Shown piece by piece: positions 7,531 through 14,415 of a DNA stretch of 21,112 nucleotides. Positions within the stretch are counted from its first letter, which is position 1. The number at the start of each line of letters is the position of its first letter. Under the pieces are notes generated by a model. It saw only the letters and a program-made list of their open reading frames with translations, did no database searches and had not been told where the DNA came from. Source of the DNA: VFJL01 sp043752345 (GTDB lineage Bacteria; Pseudomonadota; Gammaproteobacteria; Burkholderiales; Nitrosomonadaceae). The DNA lies in NCBI GenBank assembly GCA_043752345.1, contig JAYUYT010000132.1:1-21112 (forward strand), written 5' to 3'. The translations under genes were made by a program, and so were the position numbers.

Positions 7531-8421
7531 TTATTCCCGATTCATTCTTGCAGAAAACAGGCTGGCCGAAACGATCATTGCCCCACCCACCCATTCCTTC
7601 AGAGTCATGGTCTCATTTGCCAGGAAGTACGCGGCAATGGCTGCCACCACCAATTCAAACACCATGATCACGCTGGCCCGATTCGCCGGAATATGGGTCA
7701 ACCCGTATTGCATAGTCAGGCTCAAGGCAAACACCACCAGCCCTATTGCCAGCATGAGCAACCACGAACCCGCAGAAATGTCGGTCAGCGCGAACGAGGC
7801 AGGCGATAGTAGGCTGTGACCCAATCCCACCAGCATCACTCCCAGCCATAGCGCCAGTGATTTCAACTGGATGCTGTGGTGTTGATCTTTGCGGATCATC
7901 ACATTCATCAGCGCAAACATGATGCCGCCTGACAATCCCATCCAGTCGCCATGGGATGAAGGCAGCGGAAAATCGCTTTCCGGCTGCCACAGCATGGTGG
8001 CCGCACCAGCCAGCGACAAGGCTATTACCAAATAGCCGTGCAGGCTCAGCTTCTCGTTCAGCAACAAACGTGCAAACAGGATAGTCCACAGCGGTGCGAG
8101 ATAAAACAGCAGCAGCACCCGCATCACCTCGCCGTGAATGACGCCGAGAATATAAGCCATGTTGGTCCAGCCGGCGAACATGGCGATCCAGAACAGCAGT
8201 TGCGGGTCGCCAGCGAATATCTGCGACGCCCGCACACTTTTCCGGAACAGCACCAGTCCCAGTGCCAAAGCGATGGCATAAGTAATCACCGTTGCGACCT
8301 GCCCGCTGATCCCGTCCTGCTCCAGCAGCCGGTAGGGATACCACAGCAGCCCCCAAATGGCGGCGCCGATGAGCAAAGCTGCTACCGGAAAAACATTTTG
8401 CTGGTTTGGTGTGGTTAACAA
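7531..8421 (-). CDS. EamA/DMT-family transporter
   Basis: The 296-residue inner-membrane protein has about ten hydrophobic helices in two EamA halves, the layout of drug/metabolite transporter family exporters. Recognisable parts are the first helix with GAAIWGLLWYPYRLLEQ and the C-terminal signature with ANRASVIMVFELVVAAIAAYFLANETMTLKEWVGGAMI. The substrate cannot be told; amino-acid or metabolite export is common in the family. The start is TTG at 8419-8421, preceded by AAGG at a spacing of 9 nt; no in-frame ATG exists near the N-terminus. It is divergent from dapC across a short shared control region, which might hint at a link to diaminopimelate/lysine metabolism, but that is speculation. 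Confidence 0.88.
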   Translation of the reverse strand: MLTTPNQQNVFPVAALLIGAAIWGLLWYPYRLLEQDGISGQVATVITYAIALALGLVLFRKSVRASQIFAGDPQLLFWIAMFAGWTNMAYILGVIHGEVMRVLLLFYLAPLWTILFARLLLNEKLSLHGYLVIALSLAGAATMLWQPESDFPLPSSHGDWMGLSGGIMFALMNVMIRKDQHHSIQLKSLALWLGVMLVGLGHSLLSPASFALTDISAGSWLLMLAIGLVVFALSLTMQYGLTHIPANRASVIMVFELVVAAIAAYFLANETMTLKEWVGGAMIVSASLFSARMNRE

Positions 8422-8440
8422 CTCGTCCGGCCTTTATAAT
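8412..8440 (+). promoter_or_regulatory. probable promoter of the dap operon
   Basis: A perfect TATAAT (8435-8440) lies 17 nt after a weak TGGTTA (8412-8417, 3/6). Transcription would start near 8447. The -35 overlaps the start of the divergent transporter gene, so expression of the two may interfere. Its position favours the GTG at 8506 over the ATG at 8458 as the dapC start, as the latter would leave a leader of about 11 nt with no ribosome-binding site. Confidence 0.5.
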
Positions 8441-8505
8441 TCGGCTTTGCTCAAGCGATGCGGCATTGGAAAGATGGTAAGTACGATCTGCCTGACCCGA
8501 TAATA

Positions 8506-9717
8506 GTGAATCCTAATTTAGACCATCTACAGCCTTACCCCTTCCAGAAGCTCAACCAGCTGTTCGAAGGAATCACGCCTGACCCAGCCTTTACACCCAT
8601 CAATCTGCACATAGGCGAACCCAAGCATGCAACGCCCGATTTCATACGCCAGGCGCTGACAGACAATCTCGTGGGACTGGCGCATTATCCCACAACGCTT
8701 GGAACCAGGTCGCTGCGCGCGAGCATCGCCGCATGGCTGATGCGCCGCTATCACCTGTCTGCCATCAATCCTGATACTGAAATCATTCCGGTCAACGGCA
8801 GCCGCGAAGCGCTGTTCTCTTTTGCTCAAGCGGTGATAGACTCGTCCCTCCCGCAAGCAGCAGTGGTTTGCCCCAACCCGTTTTACCAGATCTACGAAGG
8901 TGCGGCCTTGCTAACCGGGGCCACACCTTATTTTCTCAATACCCTGCCGGAAAATGATTTCGCGCTCGACTATGCGCAGCTGCCCAACGACATCTGGGCG
9001 CGCACGCAACTGATTTATGTCTGCTCGCCCGGCAACCCCACCGGCAGAGTGATGTCGCTGGACGAATGGCGGCAACTGTTTGCGCTGTCCGACCGTTACG
9101 GTTTCGTCATCGCGGCTGACGAGTGCTATTCCGAAATCTATTTCGACGAATCGCGGCCGCCGCTGGGTGCACTGGAAGCTGCACAGCGCCTGGGTCGCAA
9201 CGGTTTCCCACGGCTGGTCGTGTTCAGCAGCCTGTCGAAACGCTCCAACGTACCGGGCATGCGTTCCGGTTTCGTTGCCGGAGACGCTGCGATACTGGAA
9301 AAATTCCTGCTCTATCGCACTTACCACGGCAGCGCGATGAGTCCGGCAGTGCAAGCGGCAAGTGAAGCCGCATGGAATGACGAAGCGCATGTGGTGGAGA
9401 ATCGCCACCTGTACCGGGGGAAATTCGCCGAAGCCGCCGCGTTGCTGCCAATAGCCATGCCGGCACCCATACCCGCAGCAGCTTTTTATTTATGGGCAAG
9501 AACGCCGGTAAGCGATGTCGAATTCGCCCAACAGCTTTATCGCGATTATAATGTCACGGTTTTACCGGGCAGTTTCCTGGCGCGGCCTGCGCACGGCATC
9601 AACCCCGGCGAAAATTTCGTGCGCATCGCGCTGGTCGCGCCACTGGCGGAATGCGTGCAAGCAATCGCCCGCATGAACAGCCTGGTATCCGGTTTAGCGG
9701 CACGCCAGAAAAATTGA
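8506..9717 (+). CDS. dapC: succinyldiaminopimelate transaminase
   Basis: This PLP-dependent class I/II aminotransferase makes N-succinyl-LL-diaminopimelate from N-succinyl-2-amino-6-ketopimelate, with glutamate as amino donor, in lysine and peptidoglycan synthesis. From the GTG start the product is 403 residues. Motifs: PINLHIGEPKHATP near the N-terminus, SPGNPTGRV at about 174-182, DECYSEIYFD at 205-214 and the PLP lysine in SLSKRSNVPGMRSGF (Lys245). I prefer GTG at 8506 because the protein then begins xNPNLDHLQPYPF, the usual DapC start, and because of the promoter position. An in-frame ATG at 8458 would add 16 residues without family support. Neither start has a strong Shine-Dalgarno sequence. 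dapD and dapE follow directly, which settles the pathway. Confidence 0.93.
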   Translation: MNPNLDHLQPYPFQKLNQLFEGITPDPAFTPINLHIGEPKHATPDFIRQALTDNLVGLAHYPTTLGTRSLRASIAAWLMRRYHLSAINPDTEIIPVNGSREALFSFAQAVIDSSLPQAAVVCPNPFYQIYEGAALLTGATPYFLNTLPENDFALDYAQLPNDIWARTQLIYVCSPGNPTGRVMSLDEWRQLFALSDRYGFVIAADECYSEIYFDESRPPLGALEAAQRLGRNGFPRLVVFSSLSKRSNVPGMRSGFVAGDAAILEKFLLYRTYHGSAMSPAVQAASEAAWNDEAHVVENRHLYRGKFAEAAALLPIAMPAPIPAAAFYLWARTPVSDVEFAQQLYRDYNVTVLPGSFLARPAHGINPGENFVRIALVAPLAECVQAIARMNSLVSGLAARQKN

Positions 9718-9746
9718 ATCGATAGCGACATCTTTTAAGGAAAATC

Positions 9747-10568
9747 ATGGATCAACTGCAAAGCACTATTGAGGAAGCATTCGAGCGCCGTGCCGACATT
9801 ACCCCGCGTAACGTCGAAGCCAAACTCAAGGAATCTGTCACCCAGGTACTGGATATGCTCGACTGCGGCAAGCTGCGGGTAGCGGAAAAAATCAATGGCG
9901 AATGGCACACCCACCAATGGCTCAAGAAAGCCGTGCTGCTGTCTTTCCGCATGGAAGACAACAGCTTCATCAAAGGGGGCTTCTCCAACTATTTCGATAA
10001 AGTACCTTCCAAATTTGCGGATTACAGTTCCAGGGATTTTCGTGATGGCGGTTTCCGCGTGGTGCCGCCGGCAGCCGTGCGCAAGGGTTCGTTCATCGCC
10101 AACAACGTGGTGCTGATGCCCTCCTATGTCAACATAGGCGCTTATGTGGACGAGAACACCATGGTCGACACCTGGGCCACAGTCGGCTCCTGTGCCCAGA
10201 TCGGCAAGAACGTCCACTTGTCCGGCGGGGTGGGCATAGGCGGCGTGCTGGAACCGGTACAGGCCAACCCGACCATCATCGAGGACAACTGTTTTATCGG
10301 CGCGCGTTCGGAAGTGGTCGAAGGCGTGATCGTCGGCGAGAACTCGGTAATTTCAATGGGCGTATACATCGGCCAGAGCACCAAGATTTATAACCGCGAA
10401 ACCGGGGAAGTCAGCTACGGCCGCATCCCGCCGGGATCGGTGGTGGTTTCCGGCAATCTGCCTTCTGCCGATGGCAAATACAGTCTTTACTGTGCAGTGA
10501 TCGTCAAGCAGGTGGATGCCAAGACCCGTGCCAAAACCGGGATCAATGAATTATTGCGCGGAATCTGA
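9747..10568 (+). CDS. dapD: tetrahydrodipicolinate N-succinyltransferase
   Basis: DapD transfers succinyl from succinyl-CoA to tetrahydrodipicolinate, opening the ring in the succinylase route to diaminopimelate. The 273-residue product has a helical N-terminal domain (about 1-100) and a left-handed beta-helix of hexapeptide repeats (about 105-235; for example GAYVDENTMVDTWATVGSCAQIGKN in two pieces), then a short C-terminal strand region. Asp141 and Glu189, reported as catalytic in this family, are present in the same numbering. AAGGA at 9738-9742 is a strong ribosome-binding site. It lies 29 nt after dapC and 45 nt before dapE. The enzyme is expected to act as a trimer in the cytosol. Confidence 0.97.
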   Translation: MDQLQSTIEEAFERRADITPRNVEAKLKESVTQVLDMLDCGKLRVAEKINGEWHTHQWLKKAVLLSFRMEDNSFIKGGFSNYFDKVPSKFADYSSRDFRDGGFRVVPPAAVRKGSFIANNVVLMPSYVNIGAYVDENTMVDTWATVGSCAQIGKNVHLSGGVGIGGVLEPVQANPTIIEDNCFIGARSEVVEGVIVGENSVISMGVYIGQSTKIYNRETGEVSYGRIPPGSVVVSGNLPSADGKYSLYCAVIVKQVDAKTRAKTGINELLRGI

Positions 10569-10613
10569 ACAGCCTGATGGCTGCGCAATAGCGCTTAACT
10601 GAGTAAACACCCC

Positions 10614-11750
10614 ATGTCCAATGACACGCTGGCCCTCGCGCAGACACTGATAGCCTGCCGTTCACCCACTCCTGACGACGGCGGTTGCCAGGAAATCATG
10701 ATCGACCGTCTGCAAAAACTTGGCTTCCAGATTGAAAGACTGCGCCATGGCGCAGTCGATAATTTGTGGGCACGGCGCGGGACTGCAGCGCCACTGCTGT
10801 GCTTTGCCGGTCATACCGATGTGGTACCCACCGGCCCGCTGGAAAAATGGGACAGCGATCCATTCACGCCGACGATCCGCGACGGCAAACTCTACGGGCG
10901 CGGCGCGGCCGACATGAAAGCGTCATTGGCAGCATTTGTCACCGCGATTGAAGCTTTCGTCGCCGCACACTGCGATCACAACGGCTCAATTGCGCTGCTG
11001 ATCACCTCGGACGAAGAAGGCGTCGCCGTGGATGGCACCGTCAGGGTGGTAGAAACCCTCAGGGCGCGCAACGAGCCGATCGATTATTGCATCGTCGGCG
11101 AGCCCACCTGCGTGGACCAACTCGGCGATACGGTCAAGAACGGCCGGCGCGGCTCCCTGTCCGGAACCCTGATGGTGAAAGGCATCCAGGGGCACATCGC
11201 CTATCCCCATCTGGGAAAAAACCCGATCCATCTGGCCGCCCCCGCCATCGCCGAACTGGCGCAAACCGAGTGGGATCAGGGCAATGAGTATTTCCCGCCG
11301 ACCACCTGGCAAATTTCCAACATCAATGGCGGAACCGGCGCCACCAATGTGATTCCCGGTGAAGTCAAAATGCTGTTCAATTTCCGCTTCTCCACCGCCA
11401 GCACGGTCGAATCGCTGCGCAACCGAGTGCACGCCATTCTCGACCGGCATGGCCTGGATTACGATTTGCTGTGGGAGCTCTCCGGCAAGCCTTATCTCAC
11501 CCCCAGGGGCAGCCTGGTGGAAGCAATAGGACATGCGATCAAGAATGTAACCGGAATCGAGCCGCAGCTCTCCACTTCCGGCGGCACCTCCGACGGGCGC
11601 TTCATCGCCGACATCTGCTCACAAGTGGTCGAATTCGGCCCGCGCAACGCCACCATCCACAAGCTCAACGAATGCGTGGAAGTGGATGACGTGGAACGGT
11701 TGGCGCAGATCTATCGCCTGACGCTGGAAAATTTGCTGTTGCAGCAATAA
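10614..11750 (+). CDS. dapE: succinyl-diaminopimelate desuccinylase
   Basis: DapE is a di-zinc M20-family amidohydrolase that releases succinate from N-succinyl-LL-diaminopimelate. The 378-residue product has every metal and catalytic residue expected: His67 and Asp69 (GHTDVVPTG), Asp100 (GRGAADMK), Glu134 as general base and Glu135 (SDEEG), Glu163 (VGEPT) and His349 (ATIHKLNE). The numbering is the same as in Haemophilus DapE. A dimerisation (lid) domain lies at about 175-290 (KGIQGHIAYPH). It lies between dapD and prmB, with only 9 nt to prmB. Its substrate is made by dapC and dapD upstream, so three steps of the route are encoded together. Confidence 0.97.
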   Translation: MSNDTLALAQTLIACRSPTPDDGGCQEIMIDRLQKLGFQIERLRHGAVDNLWARRGTAAPLLCFAGHTDVVPTGPLEKWDSDPFTPTIRDGKLYGRGAADMKASLAAFVTAIEAFVAAHCDHNGSIALLITSDEEGVAVDGTVRVVETLRARNEPIDYCIVGEPTCVDQLGDTVKNGRRGSLSGTLMVKGIQGHIAYPHLGKNPIHLAAPAIAELAQTEWDQGNEYFPPTTWQISNINGGTGATNVIPGEVKMLFNFRFSTASTVESLRNRVHAILDRHGLDYDLLWELSGKPYLTPRGSLVEAIGHAIKNVTGIEPQLSTSGGTSDGRFIADICSQVVEFGPRNATIHKLNECVEVDDVERLAQIYRLTLENLLLQQ

Positions 11751-11759
11751 AGGGTATCC

Positions 11760-12665
11760 ATGTTCACTCAAGCCGAAACCCAGCTTTATACCTTCCGTGA
11801 CCTGCTGCGCTTTGCGGTGAGCCGCTTCAACGAAGCCGGTCTATTCTTCGGCCACGGCTCGACCAACGCCTACGACGAAGCGGCCTATCTGATCCTGCAC
11901 ACGCTGCACCTGCCGCCCGATCAACTGGAAGCGTTCCTGGATGCGCGCCTCACCAGCGCCGAACTGACGCAGGTGTTGAGCATTCTCAAACGCCGCACCC
12001 TGGAGAAAATTCCTGCCGCCTATCTTACCCACGAAGCCTGGCTGGGGGATTTCAGTTTTTATGTGGACAAGCGCGTGCTGATACCGCGCTCGTTCATTGC
12101 TGAATTGCTGCGCGAACAACTCGCGCCGTGGATCACCGATCCCGCTGCCATCCATTCCGCGCTGGACCTCTGCACCGGATCGGGGTGCCTCGCGATACTG
12201 CTCGCACACGCTTTTGAGAAGGCCAAGATAGATGCCACGGATATCTCCAACGAGGCACTGGAAGTCGCGGGCAAGAACGTGGACGATTACGGCCTGGAGC
12301 AGAGAATCAATCTGCTGCAGTCGGATTTGTTCAGCGCATTGGCGGGGCGCCGCTACGACCTGATCATCAGCAACCCGCCTTATGTCAGCGCCGAAGCGAT
12401 GGCGGCACTGCCCGAAGAATATCGCCATGAACCGCGCAATGCACTGGCAAGCGGCGAAGACGGTCTGGAGGCGACGCAGGCAATCCTGCAGGAGGCAGCC
12501 AATTACCTAACCGACGAGGGCATGCTGATTGTCGAAATCGGCCACAACCGTGCCGCCCTAGAAGATATCTTTCCCCAGACTCCCTTCACCTGGCTCGAGA
12601 CCAGCGCGGGCGACGGCTTTGTGTTTATGCTGAAACGTGACCATCTACCCCAGATAGTCAAGTAA
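11760..12665 (+). CDS. prmB: ribosomal protein L3 N5-glutamine methyltransferase
   Basis: PrmB methylates a glutamine of ribosomal protein L3 using S-adenosylmethionine and is linked to 50S assembly. The 301-residue product has the PrmB-type N-terminal domain (LRFAVSRFNEAGLFFGHGSTNAYDEA in two pieces at 16-41), which distinguishes it from the release-factor enzyme PrmC. A class I methyltransferase domain follows, with IPRSF near 108-112, the SAM motif DLCTGSGCLAI at 136-146 and the glutamine-binding NPPY at 205-208. The gene starts 9 nt after dapE, with AAAGGG at 11750-11755 as ribosome-binding site. It has no metabolic link to the dap genes but commonly travels with them in betaproteobacteria. 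Confidence 0.93.
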   Translation: MFTQAETQLYTFRDLLRFAVSRFNEAGLFFGHGSTNAYDEAAYLILHTLHLPPDQLEAFLDARLTSAELTQVLSILKRRTLEKIPAAYLTHEAWLGDFSFYVDKRVLIPRSFIAELLREQLAPWITDPAAIHSALDLCTGSGCLAILLAHAFEKAKIDATDISNEALEVAGKNVDDYGLEQRINLLQSDLFSALAGRRYDLIISNPPYVSAEAMAALPEEYRHEPRNALASGEDGLEATQAILQEAANYLTDEGMLIVEIGHNRAALEDIFPQTPFTWLETSAGDGFVFMLKRDHLPQIVK

Positions 12666-12677
12666 GCACCAATCAGA

Positions 12678-13082
12678 ATGGAAAGCTCCGAGCAAATAGT
12701 CCTGACGATCATGGCCTACATCTCAACCGGCATCGGTTTAATCGGCTATGACTTTGCCTCTCCTTTATCCGAAAGAAAAGCTTATATCAAGGAAGGTAAT
12801 CTCAAGGCCGGGCTTTCCATTCTGTTCTTCTGGCCGGTAACGATCATGTTTGATGTGTTCGGCATAGGCGGAGCGTGCCGGCAATCCCCGCGTTTTCTGC
12901 TGAGTGCTTTCATGCTGGCGGGAACCATGTACTTCTGTGCCATGCTGATTTTCCTGATGTCGCGCTGGCTAGTCAGCGTCAACTGGATAGCATTCATCGC
13001 CACGGCCATCATTCTGTTCACGGTCAATCCCTTCATCACCGCTTTCACGCTGCCTCGCCACACAAGGCCCGATTCGCAGTGA
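12678..13082 (+). CDS. small four-helix membrane protein, unknown
   Basis: I do not recognise this 134-residue protein. Hydrophobic segments at about 8-25, 45-62, 73-94 and 99-122 suggest four inner-membrane helices with a short basic cytosolic tail (LPRHTRPDSQ). The loop between helices 1 and 2 is charged (SPLSERKAYIKEG), and two cysteines (GGACRQ; MYFCAM) are present. It starts 12 nt after prmB with only a weak ribosome-binding site, so it may be translated by coupling as the fifth gene of the dapC operon. The TIGR04073 gene follows 50 nt downstream. No cofactor or catalytic motif is visible. Confidence 0.7.
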   Translation: MESSEQIVLTIMAYISTGIGLIGYDFASPLSERKAYIKEGNLKAGLSILFFWPVTIMFDVFGIGGACRQSPRFLLSAFMLAGTMYFCAMLIFLMSRWLVSVNWIAFIATAIILFTVNPFITAFTLPRHTRPDSQ

Positions 13083-13132
13083 TGTCCTGAGCAAATGCCC
13101 ATCTCAATTTTATCCACTTCAAGGAGCTACCA

Positions 13133-13495
13133 ATGAAAAAAATACTCCAATCACTGCTGGTTCTGTCCGCATTTTTCTTCCTGTCGCCACAAGCGGCCAT
13201 GGCGGAAAGCTATCGTGTCAGCGCAAGCGAAAAGCTGGTCAGCGGCATCGCCAATGTGGCCACCGGTATCGTTGAGCTACCTAAAACCGTGATCCTAACC
13301 AGCAAGCGCGAAAACCTGCTTTACGGCATGACCGTCGGGGTGGTCAAAGGCGTCATGCATACGGCTGGCCGCACCTTGATCGGCGCATTGAACGTGGCAA
13401 CGTTCCTGTTTCCGACCGATCCATGGGTTGAGCCGCAGTACGTTTGGGAAGATTTCGGAACGGAAACTTCTTACCGCTATCGGGAGACACGCTAA
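13133..13495 (+). CDS. exosortase-associated protein, TIGR04073 family
   Basis: The 120-residue exported protein has a Sec signal peptide (MKKILQSLLVLSAFFFLSP..AMA, cleavage near residue 24). Its mature part fits the TIGR04073 pattern: a KLVSGIANVATGIVELPKT segment, a glycine-rich central stretch (GMTVGVVKGVMHTAGRTLIGALN) and an aromatic C-terminus (PQYVWEDFG). The family was named for co-occurrence with exosortase/PEP-CTERM systems; its function is unknown, and no exosortase or PEP-CTERM protein is in this window. AAGGAG (13122-13127) supports the start. Its stop codon overlaps by 4 nt the stop of the oppositely oriented 280-residue gene, leaving no room for a terminator of the dap operon. 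Confidence 0.8.
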   Translation: MKKILQSLLVLSAFFFLSPQAAMAESYRVSASEKLVSGIANVATGIVELPKTVILTSKRENLLYGMTVGVVKGVMHTAGRTLIGALNVATFLFPTDPWVEPQYVWEDFGTETSYRYRETR

Positions 13496-14334
13496 CGAAT
13501 GCCATACAGAGATACCTTTGTGCCCTCTTGGAGTCTCAGGCCGCTAATCACAGGATTGTCTATTTCAAGATCGTTACGAAACACGTGGGTGTAAACTACG
13601 GTGGGATCTTCGGGTAGCTGAGTCAGCTCTCTTCTAGGCAAACCTCCATCTTCATATAGCTGCAAATAACGACTCGCTTGCTGGTCGCAAAATCGAATTA
13701 TTCCATTCAGGACCTCTCGGCCAGTATCGCTGCTTGCGTAGATGAGTTGAAATCCTGCTGGCAGAATATGAGAACCATACAATGAAGCATGTCTGGCATT
13801 AATTGCATCATGCGCGCCCAAGTGCGCATCGGTCACTATTGCGAAACAACGTTCCGTGGGGCAACCATCAGAACGAATGACATCGTTGGCGACTTTCAGC
13901 ATCCCCAAGAGCTCTGGGCTGCCGGTGACGTTGTGAAATTCATAAATATTAAGTCGTGGCTCGCACTCAACTCGATAGTCGTTCCCGTGCGGCCTTATCC
14001 AGCAGCAAACGAAGCAGGCCACCGAGATCACATTGCCGCCAATCTGCTTCGTGTTGGTGTCGATTACAAAAATTGAATCGAAGCACGCGAGCTCTTTAAG
14101 CCCATTGACTGAAGTGTATTGACCTTGAAGCTTCCGCCGATTTTGTACTTTGGGTCCCTTTTTCCGCGAATACTGAAGGGTTCGATCCATGTAAACCGGA
14201 ATGACTTCATTACCCTTCTCGTCCAGAAGAACGATGTCTCCATTCGGCAAAATTGAAGCCTTTGTAACCTTGGCCCCCAGAGGAAGTTTGAATTGTATGG
14301 TCAGATCGACGGGTTTAATCATCTGCAGTCGCAT
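13492..14334 (-). CDS. 280-residue protein of unknown function, cassette-like position
   Basis: I do not recognise the family. There is no signal peptide or membrane helix. The N-terminal 60 residues look beta-rich (ASILPNGDIVLLDEKGNEVIPVYMD). The centre has FDSIFVIDTNTKQI (Asp92), then NIYEFHN (Glu132), then IVTDAHLGAHD (Asp169), and later LIYASSDTG (Asp203). Acidic residues at the ends of predicted strands in this order could fit an RNase H-like fold, but that is a guess. The stretch looks more AT-rich than its neighbours. The ATG is part of the heptamer GTTATGC that ends repeat copy A, so there is no 5' leader or ribosome-binding site. The stop overlaps the TIGR04073 stop. A second ATG lies 12 nt in. 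Position and base use suggest horizontal transfer. Confidence 0.7.
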   Translation of the reverse strand: MRLQMIKPVDLTIQFKLPLGAKVTKASILPNGDIVLLDEKGNEVIPVYMDRTLQYSRKKGPKVQNRRKLQGQYTSVNGLKELACFDSIFVIDTNTKQIGGNVISVACFVCCWIRPHGNDYRVECEPRLNIYEFHNVTGSPELLGMLKVANDVIRSDGCPTERCFAIVTDAHLGAHDAINARHASLYGSHILPAGFQLIYASSDTGREVLNGIIRFCDQQASRYLQLYEDGGLPRRELTQLPEDPTVVYTHVFRNDLEIDNPVISGLRLQEGTKVSLYGIR

Positions 14335-14415
14335 AACGGGGTCGCGAATTGAGCGGCACCCCGAGAAATTTAAGATACGGGCAGTGTAGCGTAATTCTTG
14401 AGTGGGCGCGGCCTA
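14331..14415 (-). repeat. dispersed repeat, copy A (after malic enzyme)
   Basis: This is one of three related copies (see 18862-18948 and 19526-19614). Read on the minus strand it runs from TAGGCCGCGCCC, which contains the malic enzyme stop codon, to CGACCCCGTTATGC, whose ATG starts the 280-residue gene. The plus-strand block starting GAATTGAGCGGCACCCCGAG is identical to copy C for 23 nt from 14346. The middle has diverged with a small deletion, and the GTGTAGCG and GGGCGCGGCCTA parts are kept. A hairpin of the CGGGG/CCCCG type lies next to the heptamer. Confidence 0.85.

Noticed and set aside
8458..8505. ATG start for dapC 16 codons upstream
   Set aside because: The extra residues have no family likeness, there is no ribosome-binding site, and the promoter at 8412-8440 would leave a leader of about 11 nt. 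It is not fully excluded.
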